Of a stretch of 64,000 nt of DNA, positions 33,632 through 45,859 are shown piece after piece. The DNA comes from Narthecium ossifragum. Taxonomy: Eukaryota > Streptophyta > Magnoliopsida > Dioscoreales > Nartheciaceae. Both the position numbers and the translations under genes were made by a program. The stretch covers positions 9,984,779 through 10,048,778 of the forward strand of contig OY986971.1 of assembly GCA_963920575.1 (NCBI GenBank), written 5' to 3'. Within the stretch, counting starts at the first letter, position 1; each line of letters opens with the position of its first letter. Under the pieces are notes generated by a model. It was not told the DNA's origin, did not search any database, and saw nothing but the letters and a program-made list of their open reading frames with translations.

Positions 33632-35066
33632 TGATGAGTGCATGAAAGTGCACTTTGAACAATCTTATAACCATCTCAATTGCTGGATTATTATCATTAA
33701 TCAACATCTTTATTACTAGTTTTATATTTATATGTTGCTTCACATAGTTGTTTGAATAATGCAGGAAATTGGAACTAAAAGAAGTTGAAAAGATTATATG
33801 GGTCAACTTGGAAGATTAAACTGTACCTTCTCATAAAAAGCCAGATGATGTGCCATATATGGTTGGAAATCTCGTGAAGTCTAGTTTCTGGAGAATTTTA
33901 CAGTTCGTGATTTCGAGTTTCCTAAAGGAAGTTACGACATTTTTAGTACCAATGGCACAATCTGAATGGTAAAAGAGAAAATACGCAGGAAAGATGATCT
34001 ATCTTCTTCCCCTATAATGATCGATCATTTATTCACCCAGAGATGACAGAGCGCCATGTTTTAAATGACCGATCTTCTCCTTTAAAATGATCGATCATCC
34101 TTGGGGCGTGACACTTCTACGGGATGAAATGATCGATCATCTTCCCCTAAATGATCGATCATTATACGACGGCTTAGCAAAATAATGGGGCAAGATCTAA
34201 TCCGAGTGGGAATCTTTTGGAGGCTTTAAATAGGCAACTTAGGATTATTCGAAGGGAGCTTTTTGAAGAATTTTCTGGAGGAGGAAGGAGACCAATCCGC
34301 CATCCATGGACGAGTAATCTTCAGGCATGGTGGATGGATGACTAAGAAAGGACGAGGGTTTCTTCTTCAATCGATGGTTCATGGTTTGATCTTTATTGTT
34401 TAAACTCTATATATGTATTGGATCTTCATAAATGGTTATGTGGTTGAACATTATTATAAATCCAGTCATGCTTCTTTTATGATATTGTGATCCCATATCG
34501 ATCTCTTCATTCTCCTACTTAGTCTCATGAAATCTTTCTTATGCATTGCCCGTAGTGACAGTTGGTATTGTGTATCCTTAGGGATATGATAAGACAATGT
34601 TAGGGATTTGTCTCGTGAAACTTTTACTATGTGTTGCCTGTAGTGATAGCCGGTATCGTGTACTCTTAGGTTCTGATAGGACGGAGTTAGGGTTACAATG
34701 AGAAAAACCAATCATAGGTAGAGATATTTATAGTTTATCAGATTCATAATTATATATCTTCCAGTTGAGGTGATTGGGATGTGAATCCCTCGACTGAGTT
34801 TTGTATAAACCATTGGTAAGAGAAGAACTTAAGTCCGAGTGAAGGATTCTTGAAGCCTAGCCTCATCCAAATTCTGATTTCTTTTGTTAACTTTATTTTA
34901 CCATTAAATCTTCGATCTAACTTTCTTAACTTTTACGCTATTGATTGTTTTTAATACATTGTTGTCTGTGTTTCTGGACCCTTTCTGCTTGTCTCTCTGT
35001 GGGGTCGACCTCTCTTATGCTGTACTGCACCGCGATCGCTGTGCGAGACACATTTAAGCGACATCA
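33632..35066 (+). mobile_element. solo LTR in the Ulp1 gene
   Basis: TGATGAGTGCATGAAA...GCGACATCA, 1435 bp, flanked by CCCCC on both sides (33627-33631, 35067-35071). Same family as 29597-31182. GATCGATC words at 34018-34160 lie upstream of TTTAAATAGG. Confidence 0.92.
34225..34234 (+). promoter_or_regulatory. TATA-like box of solo LTR 33632
   Basis: TTTAAATAGG at the place equivalent to TATAAATAGG in the sister LTR; about 65 bp downstream of the last GATCGATC. Confidence 0.5.
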
Positions 35067-37000
35067 CCCCCATGCTTCTCCCCTTCACCATGCAACTCTA
35101 GCAGCCAAGTCCGGATCACATGTACCACCCACTTAACCATATCCTCAGCATCCTTGTTGTAGATTGGCACATCAGAAGATGTGTAGTGCCTACAAACCCC
35201 GCCCAATAAATCAACTGCAAGCAGGCGCCAATGTTGATATGTGTGCAGTGGGATGAACCAGACGTCCAACTTTGGAAGTGAGGAGAAGGTTTTGCACGCG
35301 TGCAGAAGCGAATCACGCAGCGAATAACGGTTGTCACGTATAGCATGCTGAAATAAACCGTTAGATGTTTATTGCTACTTGCATAAAACAAACATATTGA
35401 CGTAACATGACTAGATACTTACATGAATGCGAGAAGGTGAAAAAAAGATTGGCGGGATGTCTTCATCGGTAGATAACGATACGCCAAGACATCCTGCACC
35501 ATGTCGATGATGTCACCCTCGATCGAGCAATTGTTCAGTAACTCCATGATCTGTCCATGGGTGCAGTAGCCCATCCCATAGGTATAGACGACGGCGCTGA
35601 ACACACACAACAAATATACGTGTATACTCAATACATACACGTCAACAAATATGCATATAAAGTCAAATTACACGCGTACAACTTGATTTAGACGAGTAAA
35701 CCTATGCGAACATCTAACAACAAATATACGCATATGAATGGAAATTACACGCGTATAAAAAGAAAATCAACGAGTATTAAAACAAATCCATAGAAAGCAA
35801 GAACTTACTCCTCATCAAGAAGGTCGAGATATTGAAGCGCCCGCTTCTCGAAGTCTTCAAGCAACTTCACAACATCCTTCGCTTGTAATTTACTGGGTTG
35901 GACTGGTGCTATGTCCTTGGCTGCATCATCTGTAGGTTCACCGGCCTTTTGGTCACCTTCATTCGCGGCTGCAGCCTTCGCGGCCACAGTAACAGTGGGC
36001 TCTGCCTCCATGACCCTCTCCTCGTCCGCGACAATCACGGGCTCTGCTGCCACGGGAACTGCCTCCACGGCGTCTGCATCCGCGGCAACTGCATCCACAG
36101 GCTCTGCCTCCTCTTCCTCGCCTCCTCTTCCACGACAGTCATACTTGACAACTCACTGACCGTGGTCATGATAATGTCGGTGGCGGCCAATTGGTGTGCA
36201 TCTTTACCTGGAGATCGACTCGTCCAGGGCCAGCGCCTCTTGTGTGTTGCCGCCCTAGTCGTCTTCGACTGCAGGGCATATGGGGGACTGATGGTTTCTT
36301 ACAACTGATGCTCCCCCGCGTCCCTGCTAAGTGACTTTCGAATGCGGCACACTCACTGCATCTGTGGCCGCATGCTCGAGCTGATGCGTACTTGGGTGCC
36401 TCATGGAGGTCCTCCTCCGCTTGGTGATTGAGCTAGGGAATGATTCCCCGAGGAATGGTTCTAGGGTCTGCCCTGCCTCAATGTCTGATTTTCTCTTCAG
36501 GGTTGTAATTTCCTTTCCAACCCTATCTAGCTACGCATTTGCCGCAGCCAGATGGCCCCCCAACCTATTCACAGTGATATTCATACGCCTGATTTCCTCT
36601 GATCTTTCCATATCATGGTGTGCAATCTTGAGGAACTTCGATTTTACCTGTGTTCAAGAGTAAACATCACATAGTTTGTGAGGACACGTACCTGCAACTT
36701 GGTTCGATCGCGTAGGTCAAGGGTCTGGATCAGTTTGGTTTAGCCCGGTTGGTCTTGCCTCGCGATTTCCTTTGATCGTTGCGGCTTTGGGGGTAATTTA
36801 GTAAATTACCTTTACCTTTGGCGGAGTTGGTTTCACACACGCGTTGTGCACACACGGCCATGTGGTGATGTATATGCTTGATTAGACCATTAGGAGTACC
36901 ATAGATTGGAGGATTTGGGTCAGATCGTAAAGATCTGGATTTGAACGGGTAGGATCAGATCTGGAAGATCGGACGGCCAGGATCTAACATAAGTCAATCA

Positions 37001-37007
37001 TATAAAA
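37001..37007 (+). promoter_or_regulatory. TATA box of solo LTR 36677
   Basis: TATAAAA after GATC-rich words (36890-36985) and before a CT-rich leader (TTTCTCTCTCG). Confidence 0.6.
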
Positions 37008-37047
37008 CCCCCTTAAACCCTTTCTCTCTCGTGAGATCATTAGCCGC

Positions 37048-38753
37048 TGTGATGACCTGCCCCTCTACCCCTGTGGCTCGTTGTAGACCGCAAGGGCAAT
37101 TTGGTAAATTGCGTCTTGTTGGTTTGTTTCACACCCTCGTGTGCACACACTGACCTTGTTTGTGTTAGTGTTTGTTTAGAAAGGTTAGGTGGATCCGGGA
37201 TCGAAAGATTCGAGCATGGGCTTAAGTTTTAACCCAAGTCTAGCTTTCTGCACCTAAGGGATCGATCTTCCTTGCTAGAGGATCGATCTTTTAGTGCAAG
37301 AAAGTCAACCTGATTTGTCAAGGAAGATCGATCTCTTTCCGAAAAGAGATCGATCTATCATGAGTCGGTTCGTAAGTCTATAAAACGAACGAAACCTTTT
37401 TCCTTTGATTTTTTTGGAAAATTCGTGTTTTGAGCCATGTTCTTGCTGGATTTGATTGCGTTTGAGGATGATCCAAGGCATAGTAGCTGGGATTGAAGTA
37501 GCTATTGCCTAGGTAGGGATTCCTACCTACTTGTTTTTCTGGATTTGAGAGTTTGGGTTTGATTGAAGCTTGTTTTGCTTAGATCTGTTAAAATACAAGC
37601 TTGTTTTCAATGAAACCTTCGATTTTGGACTCGTGGTCCTTTGTACTACCAGATCTCAGAGTTTTGTGGGATTTGGTGGAGTTTTTTGGCGGTATTTCTC
37701 GCCGGCGGTTCGCCGGTGAACCCATTCTGATCGATCCCTCTTGAGGAGAGATCGATCTTTAGTGGGGCGTCATGCCCAGCCTGAGCGGGATCGATCCTTC
37801 TATTGGAGAAGATCGATCCTTGCTTAACTGTTCATCGCATGCATCCCTGTTGTGCATTAGTTGCATGGTTAGGGCGTGGGCGATCTGTGGGTCGCCATCC
37901 CGAGGCTGGAAGCTCGGATTTAGCCCTAGGACCGGGGTTGGGTAGTTTGGACCCGGTTTGAATTGCGGTGTCCAGTCAAATTCAATGATAGGCCTAGATG
38001 ACTGGTATACCTATTGCTTGGTGATTGTAGAGGTCGTGTCAGCCTCGAGTCGGATGCTGAGGTGTAGCCGGTGTCCCACTGTGTTGACTCTTGAGTAGAG
38101 GGGTTGCCTACACAACAGTGCCATTTCCCGCCTGTAGTGTTGTTCCCTGCTTGTGAGCCAGCAGTGTTATTTCTTGCTTACTGAGTGCGACCCATCATGT
38201 GACCAGTTCGTCTGGAAGACCATGATCGTGGGCCTCAGGGACACGCGGTGGGGTTATGGGGCCTCTGTATACACCCATGTCTTACTTGAGGGCGACACTG
38301 TTGCGTTTCCCTCTTCCTTTCGTGTGTTGTAGTGTAGTTTCCCTGCTGAGCTTAGTTGCTCACTCCTACCCGGACTGCGTTTTGCAGGTGCATGCATTAG
38401 CTCCTCTTCGGTGGCCTCTACCGGGTAGTTGGTCGGCGGTGTGGCGACGCCAGGCGGAGTTTGAGTGGTGGCGATCTTTTACAGCTTTTAACCTATGTTA
38501 GTTAGCCTCCTACGGAAGTAAATGTTCTATTTGAATCTTCCCCTCTCGGAGGATATGTATATTAACTACTTTGAGTTTTGTAATATGAGGTTCGAGGCTT
38601 GTAATTTATTGTTGTCTTTTAATTGGAGGTGTTTGATGAATTGCTAGGGAGACCAATAGGTTAGAGGGAACCCTCGTCAAATTTTTCACGTTTCGTTAGG
38701 TTCCGATTCGCGTCCCCTGGCCCGGTTGAGCTTTCGCGGGTCATGGCGCGACA
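37048..38753 (+). mobile_element. solo LTR (family A) nested in LTR 36677
   Basis: TGTGATGACCTGCCC...GGCGCGACA, 1706 bp, with flanks GCCGC and GCCGT (4 of 5). Landmark CAAGGGCAATTTGGTAAATT is present. GATCGATC pairs occur both before the TATA box (37258-37357) and in the leader (37730-37810). Confidence 0.9.
37379..37385 (+). promoter_or_regulatory. TATA box of solo LTR 37048
   Basis: TATAAAA, only 22 bp after GATCGATC at 37350-37357. Confidence 0.6.
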
Positions 38754-41700
38754 GCCGTGATCCACTTCGAGGGAGAGAAAGGAGAGAGACCGATGGCGAC
38801 CCGATCGAGAGAGAAAGAGAGCCGCATGGCCGAAGGAGAGGGGAGTGGGCGACGTCGACGGCGGGGAGGTAGGCGAGCTCGGAGACGACGACCATGGCCG
38901 GAGGAGGAGATCTCGACCAGCTTGGCGGTGGTGCTCGCGACCGGAAGGGAGAGGGAGGATGGCCGTGACCTGAGGAACCGACGGCAATGGCATCGATGAC
39001 TGGAGGAGGAGCTCTCACACAATCCAGAGGTAGGGATTCCTACCCTAATCTCTGATTAGGATCCTTAGGATGGGTTTTGATGGATGCTAGTTTAAGATCT
39101 TGGTGATGTTGCCTCCTTCTCTCTTACTGTTGTGGTTTAGATCTATGGATTTTCATGGTTTTTGGTGAGAGTTCTTCCCTCTCTGGTTTTGATGCTTGAT
39201 CTCTTAGATTCCTGGTTTAGCTTTGAAATTCATGGCTTCTCTTGGGTTGTGCTTGCTCTGCTCCTCTTGCTGCCATGTATCTTGATGCCATGTTTTCCCC
39301 TTCTGCCATGCTCTGTTCTCCCTTGATGCTATGCGATGCTTGGATTCTCTGATGGCTTGCCGGATTTGAGATGCATTTTCCTCCCTGGTCTACCTCCTTG
39401 TTCCTCATTACTGCCATTGCCTGGATCGATGGGCAGTGGTGGATTTTTGACGAAGTCTATTACTTTTTCTATGGTTTTGTTGGGTTTCAACGAGAATTTC
39501 TCCTCTTTGGAGTTTTGTTCCCTTTAGCTCCGGCATGCACATCGGCTGCGTCTTTTGTTTTTTCCTTCCCCTGTTCTTGGTTCGTGGATAGCTGGGAAGG
39601 GCTTGGGGCTCTTTGTGGCGGTGGGTTAGAGTTTGGATTTCTTTTTCAGGGATCCTTTCCCCTATTTTTGGTTTGCCGGATACCTGAGATCATCCTCCAA
39701 CACACTCCGGATTTCCCTCGAGCTTTTGATGTTTGTTATGGAGTTACTGGCCAACGTTTGGTTTCATAGCTTGATTATTATCCTGCAATGGCTTGATTCC
39801 TTTTGGATCGACTATCGATCTTTGGATTCTATCTATTGATCTCTGTTTTTGGTTGTTCGTTGGGTCAGTTGCTGGGTTGTGAATTCCTCGTTTCTTTCCT
39901 CTGTTTTGGATCTAAATCTATACTGAGTGGATGCTCTGTCGAGTTTGTTTGGGTTCCTAGTGTTCCTCTAGTCAGTTGAATCAATGCTTGATTGAGATGA
40001 TAATAATGGAATTAACAGTAGTTCTCTTCTTTTCATGCGAGCATGGTATATGTATGTCAATCATGTTAATTGCACAATACCGTAGCATGTTTCCTTCTCT
40101 ATTCAATTCCATTGAACTAATGTTAACCTTGCAAATCGTATGATCTCTTGTTAATTGTCAAATTATGTATGTTCATGTCATGTTTAAGCCTTGGGGTGGT
40201 GATGTGCCCGTTTCCATTTATTTTGTGGGTTACCCTCAGGAACGTGTGGCCTAACTGGGCCGATTGTGTGCCCATTCATGTTGGATGATGTTGATTATGG
40301 TTGGATGTACGTACCTCTAGTTGTATGTTGGCAGCTGATGCATGTTTGCCTCTTATCTCGTTATCTTGTTGTCTTATTATATTGAACAAGTGTTTGATGA
40401 TTTGGTATGTAGAGACACCTAGGCCTAGTTATTTAAATAGGCTCATGCATGATGCTTGCATTAGAGGCATTCAGACTAGGTGGTAGGCGATGGATTCGAT
40501 CACAGATCCGGGATTCTTGGGTAGCCCGGATCTAGCCCTAAAATCGAAGTTTGGGTAGTCGAGGATTAGGACGTGATTGTCATCGAATGATTATGTTTGA
40601 TATCATTTTAGGTTATTGTTATAGTCGACTATGTATTATATTCTCGTTTGAGGAATAGAGGTTGTATTGTTGATTCGTCCCAAGGGTCTAAGCATGGACA
40701 TCGAGTTCCATGACGTGTGTCCCAGTATAAGGGGTGGTGTACGGTGAGAGCTCCGGTGGTGAGTGCAGCGGCGATGCACCGACCCTAGTTCAGGCTCATG
40801 TTGGCCGCCCCCCTTGCTTCGCCGCTTGGGTGAGGGTGACCCTATTTAAGGTCCCATTCTGGATCGACGAGGTGTGATGCCGCTAGTGATACCTTAGACT
40901 TGGGATGAAGGGCTATACAGTTGTAGTTTACCCTTTCCTTGAGTGTACCGTAAAGTAGAACCCTACTAGGCATTGTTGCTCACCCTACCTTGGCTGCATC
41001 GGTGATGCAGGTCGATGTAGTTCCTTCTTTCAGGTGTTTTTTTAGAAGATGTCACGATATTTCGAGGTGATCGAGGACTTGGAGCTTCGAGGAGTTCTTT
41101 TACAGTTAATTTACAGTTTTAATCAATGATGTATAAATTGATGTATAATATGATATATTTGAGAACATAATTGTATAACCATTAATTCAGTTGTATTTGA
41201 GAAATGTTGTAATATTCTTTAAGGTACACGCTGAGAAATGTAATGATGTTGAAGTTGTAAAATTGTAAAATGTACATGTTTGTTGTGCTATAATTATAAA
41301 GGAGATTCTTCTGAATTTTCTTTTATGAACTAAAGGACCAAATGGTTCAAATTTGTAGCAGTTATATACTTGTGCGCTTATTGATGATGTAAACAGGTTT
41401 AGGGTGCTCACGCCTCGATCTAGATGGATTTTCTTGGTCGGGGCGTGACATAGTTACTAGACATGTATGAGCAAACACAAACACACAGAAATTCCGAACG
41501 TGTCCACTATCATGCGTACAAAATAATACACATTCCAGTGTACGTGTGCAACTAGTAAGGAAGGAAAAGACGCGTACAAGGAAACACATCACTGAGTACA
41601 ACAATAAAACACATAAAACAAATACGCGTAAAGAACACGCTTATAAACAAAGAAACATGTATAACCATCGATTAAGTGTGTATAATCAAATAAGTAAAAT

Positions 41701-42844
41701 AAACGAGACACGTAAGTACCACGTGTATAAACGAAGACGCGTATAATTATAGTTTTTACCTGTAGCCATTTAGTTTCGTCGGTTGGGCTCGATTGGGGGT
41801 CTTGAGCTACGAAGTCGGGTTGCCGCTGTTCGTTGACCACGTCCTCAGGTGGAGTTTCTAGAGGAGACATGAAAGAAACGCGCCTGGTAGAATTCTTAGG
41901 CGTAGACGGAGCCTCTATAGATGGCATAGTGACAATCTCCGATCGTGCAGTTGGCCACGAACCCCCAAGGTACAATGCGACCTTCATGTCTGTGTAACCA
42001 AGCTGGAACATAAAACCATAAGTTTAATTAGTGTGGAGGGCATCGGTATAATGCAAAAGGAGGCTCAAGGAATCGGAACTCACCTCTTTGGGGACAGACG
42101 TCGAACGCGTATCGCATAGCCTTCCCCTTTTTGGTTGCTTCACTTTAGTACATTTCAACATGCGGGGAGGGGGGGGGGTCTTGCCGAGTTCCCTAGGTTC
42201 TTTGCAGCCGATCAGCTCACAGTTCTAAGCCATAAGGACTAGTGTGCAGCCAGACACGTATGTCACGGCTCTAGAAGAAGACTTCTTTGAAGTCCTCCAC
42301 CGGTTCAATGTCGCCGCTACTTTATTCTTCAGGTGGCTGTGGGTCATAGTAGGCCAATTCCAGTTGTAGAGGGATCCGAGATCCTCTAAAGTTCCAACTA
42401 GCTCCGGGGGTGTGTAATTCGACCACGGGAACAGGAATGTGGCAAAGATGTAGAGGATAAATTACCAGCAGAAATCTTCCATCGATTCCTGGTCCCTTCT
42501 GCCCTTCAGTTGCTTCAAGATTTCCACGATCCCCAGCGTCAGGAGGTTGCCGTTCTTGATCTTCCCCTGGACGTGTCTAGCGAAGTAGGGGATATCCAAC
42601 AAATTCGTACGCACGTTCTTGTCCCGATCGACGAGCTCCCCGCCTAGCGGAAGGCCGAGGAAGACGACAACGTCCTCGGGTTTCAATGCCCATATGTTGC
42701 CTCTAAGGTTAAACTACAGGCCCCCTTTGTGGTTTCGCATCATCTCATCGAGCAGTCGGTTGTCCTGCTTGACCTCTAGAAGTTCGAGGAAGTGGTCGAA
42801 CGGGGTCTTGCGGACGATCTCTCGATGTACGTCCGCTGCGTAAT

Positions 42845-43985
42845 TGTGAGGACCTGCCCCTCTTTTCCTGTGGCTTGTGGTTGACCACAAGGGCAATTTG
42901 GGAAATTACGCCTTGTCGGTCGTTTCGCACCGCGTGTGCGTGCGCAGACCTAGTTTGGTGCTTGTGTTTGTTTAGAAAGGTTAGGTGGACCCGAGATCGG
43001 AAGATCTAGGCTTGGGCTTGTGTTTCAACCCAAGTTTGCCTTTCTGGGCGAAGGAGATCGATCTCATTTTCAGGGGAGATCGATCTGGCCTTGCTAGCCG
43101 GATCGATCCGACATGCCATGCGGATCGATATCACTTGCCCTAAAAGTCCTTGTCGGTGAAGTCCGAGAGGACGGCCACGGCGATGGCCGTCGCTTCCCCT
43201 GTCAGGGGAGGGGAGACTTTGCTCCCCTCCTTTCCCCCGGGCTTCCCGGCTTTCCCCGGCCTTATCCCCCTTCTCCATCCCTTCTCCTTCGCTTTGGCTT
43301 CCTCTTCCTTTCTTCTTCCTTTCGGCTCTGCTTCTTCCCCTTGGCTGGCTGAACCTTGCTCGCCGCCGTTCTCCCTCCTCCAGCCAGCATTCTGAGAGCT
43401 TGAAGGCTCGTTGGAACCGTGACGGCGTGAGGAAAATCCTAGGCTTGGCCTCGTGGATCGAAGCAGCTCTGTGGAGGTAGGGATCCTACTCAAAGACTCC
43501 GGCTTGTTTTTAAGGGTTTTGGAATCCGGTTTTGTTTTCAATAGATCTCTCTGTGTAGTTGATGTTTTCCGGTTTTGAAGCCTTAAATAGCTTTGTGGTA
43601 CTTGGATCTACCAGCTCACCTAGTTTGGTGAGGTTTGGTTGCGGTTTCCGGCGGCATTCCTCACCGTCCGGCCGCCGGTGAACCCATCCGGATCGATCTC
43701 ATGGGATGAGATCGATCTCGTTTGGGGTGGCACNNNNNNNNNNNNNNNNNNNNNNNNNNNNNNNNNNNNNNNNNNNNNNNNNNNNNNNNNNNNNNNNNNN
43801 NNNNNNNNNNNNNNNNNNNNNNNNNNNNNNNNNNNNNNNNNNNNNNNNNNNNNNNNNNNNNNNNNNNNNNNNNNNNNNNNNNNNNNNNNNNNNNNNNNNN
43901 NNNNNNNNNNNNNNNNNNNNNNNNNNNNNNNNNTTTCCCCCTCGTGTCCCGGCCCGGTTTGGCGTCCGCGGGTCGGGGCGCGACA
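42845..43985 (+). mobile_element. solo LTR (family A) containing the assembly gap
   Basis: TGTGAGGACCTGCCC...GGGGCGCGACA with a perfect GTAAT duplication (42840-42844, 43986-43990). The Ulp1 reading frame rejoins after removal. Other family A LTRs are 1.7-2.4 kb, so part of this copy is probably missing in the gap. Confidence 0.93.
43734..43933. other. assembly gap, 200 N
   Basis: Exactly 200 N, likely a fixed-size placeholder. It starts 17 bases after a 12-bp-stem GATCGATCTCAT hairpin. Translations through it are meaningless. Confidence 0.99.
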
Positions 43986-44727
43986 GTAATCCCCTGATAC
44001 TTCCTTTATCTTGGCGCTGCATGTCTCCGGCTCGCCTTCATTTGAGAGTTTTACGCGACGACATGTTAACAATGTGTGACAAAACAGACTACGCTGATAA
44101 AGGTAAATATGGGTGCAAATGGACATAATACGTGCATAGACTTCAAACAAACGCGTAAAGGTGTAAAAATACGCGTATGTAGCTTAAGAACTGAAGAATG
44201 CGTTGATATAATACATATGCGTAGTAACATACTCCACGATGCATATGTGACCATCAAGGGAACAAGTACGCGTACAACCGATACGCTTATAAACGACTAA
44301 AAGATTGGGAAATAACCATGATAAGATTTCGGAAATTTTAAAACAAAATAACAAGATTAGGATTTGGGGCAAACTATCAGGAGAGGATTTCAGGGGTTCT
44401 CTGGGGGGATTTGGGGGTGCATACAAGTAGGGTTTTTCGGGAGAGCTTTTGGATTGATTCCATATGTACGTACCCGAGGGTTTGGCCTCTGGCTATAGCT
44501 TCCCGGCCATGACTGATTCCACGGCCTTTACAACGGCCTTCGGCGAAGATATTGTCTATCTTGTCACTATTTCCGACGGTGGAAGCACTGGATGAGAGGA
44601 GAAGAAGAGCACGAAAACTTACTGAGATGAGGAGGTGAAAGGAGAAGAAGAGCACGGAGAGAAGAGTGCGCCGTACGAGAGAAAACAAACAGGGGAGACG
44701 AGGCATCGGTGGTTTGATAGGTGAAGA

Positions 44728-44851
44728 AGACGTGTCGTATAGCCAACTAACCATAAGTCGCCACGCGTGATTTGTAGCATTTGGCGCGCAACGCACCGGT
44801 TCCAACGTGAAGAGACGTGTCGTATAGCCAACTAACCATAAGTCGCCACGC
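44728..44851. repeat. direct repeat of about 41 bp, two copies
   Basis: AGACGTGTCGTATAGCCAAC followed by TAACCATAAGTCGCCACGCGT occurs at about 44729-44769 and 44811-44851, 82 bp apart. It lies near the right end of the large MULE, upstream of the Ulp1 gene. Confidence 0.85.
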
Positions 44852-44899
44852 GTCCAGACACCTCCCGTCTCATGCGATGGGAGGTTTTTTTTTTAAAAC

Positions 44900-45190
44900 C
44901 CAAAAGCCGCAGACGTGTATGTTGGCTATTATGATGGAGTTGCAGAGGGGTTTTTGTTATAAAAGTGGATGGCATATTTTGTAAAAGTGGATGCCCATGC
45001 ATGGCCATCCCATGGGTCATGCCCATGCCACATCATCCCATGGGATGTCTGTCATGTGTAGGCAGGGGTAATTTGGGAATTAGAGAAGTTTGGGATCATA
45101 TTCTGCAAAAAATCAGGGCATGGGGTATTGGATTGCAAAATGTGAATAGTGGAGGTCCTATTTGGCAAACAATCCGACATTTCATTGATT
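44900..45190 (-). repeat. probable right terminal region of the large MULE
   Basis: GGGGTAATTTGGGAATTAGAGAAGTTTGGG... TCTGCAAAAAA resembles the outer part of the small MULE TIR (GGGTAAAGTGGGGATTTTGGAAATTTGGG... TTTGTAAAAAAA). The partner left TIR is not in the window, so this is inferred by similarity only. Confidence 0.45.
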
Positions 45191-45859
45191 CTAGCTCTAG
45201 GTTACTGTAGCAACCGAATTTGTTTGTTTTTAATGGGATTTCGATGTTTAATCATGCCTATTTTCCTGTTAAATGACGAAGTTAATGTTTTTAATGATCT
45301 CTAGGATTAACATGTTCAATTTGGTGATCTTTGTATGCGTAATTATCTCATTTTCGGCAGGTTCAGTTAGTTACTAACCCCCCTTCTAGTGGCAATCCAA
45401 TTGTGAATTACGCCATTATATATATGTGTGTGTGTTGTATACATGTAAACCAACTGATCTAGAGACTTTGGCTCTGCTTTGAGAAGTTTTGGGTCATTGA
45501 ACCCTTGTTTTGGCATGCCTAGTTAGTCCTTTAAATCCCTTTGCTTGAATAGCATTTAATTGTGGAGCATGCCTAGTATAGATATATGATTTGTAATAGA
45601 ATAAGCTTCTATGCCTAACATGTATTTATGATTTAGCTCTTGCTAGTATACTTATATATATGCCAGCCTCTTGCTAGTTGTTTAGGTCTACTGATTATTG
45701 TAACACGTGCATCCCCTTATCCTCTTCATGTAAATTGTTATACGTATTTCATATATATTTATATATACATGCTTAAGCCCTATATGAAGCTCGTGGTTGA
45801 ACCAATGGGCTCATGTCCATTGGGATGTTTAGATAGAATTAAAGACTTGAGTTGTGCCC

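Larger units (their letters stand above)
36677..41450 (+). mobile_element. solo LTR (G1-related) in the Ulp1 gene, holding another solo LTR
   Basis: TGTGAGGACACGTACC...GGGGCGTGACA with a perfect TAGTT duplication (36672-36676, 41451-41455). Net length is about 3.07 kb after removing 37048-38753. The 3' half (40400-40560) shares the GCATTAGAGGCAT and TAGCCCGGATCTAG segments with the G1 LTR. TATAAAA lies at 37001. Confidence 0.93.
33180..44060 (-). pseudogene. Ulp1-like (C48) peptidase gene of the large MULE
   Basis: Read leftward. The N-terminal region (44060-43986, then 42844-42462 and onward) includes HREIVRKTPFDHFLELLEVK and LKPEDVVVFLGLPLGG, the plant N-domain usual in transposon Ulp1 proteins. 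A middle region (42011-41760) follows. The linker (36660-35805) has a coiled-coil-like stretch and an Ala/Glu-rich part. The catalytic region has VWFIPLHTYQHWRLLAVDL (35270-35160), IPMQ (about 33600) and, after an intron with GT/AG ends, LDCGIFLLKYEEG (about 33490). His, Gln and Cys are present, but the expected Asp position is Thr. Ulp1 enzymes cleave SUMO from proteins. Stops (for example TAG near 42715) and four insertions inactivate it. Exon limits are approximate. Confidence 0.82.
28748..45190. mobile_element. large MULE with mudrA and Ulp1 genes, left end lost
   Basis: Two convergent genes, a mudrA-type transposase (+) and a Ulp1-like peptidase gene (-), share the spacer motif ACGCGTA and are related to the small MULE at 5.4-7.0 kb. 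The right edge has a MULE-like terminal segment (44900-45190). Removing four insertions (29597-31182, 33632-35066, 36677-41450, 42845-43985) leaves about 7.5 kb, a plausible size for an autonomous MULE. Mutator-like elements that carry Ulp1 genes are known in plants (Kaonashi type). The left TIR was removed at the 28747 junction. Confidence 0.8.

Noticed and set aside
43639..44150. Frames crossing the N gap
   Set aside because: Translations are mostly X and cannot be interpreted.
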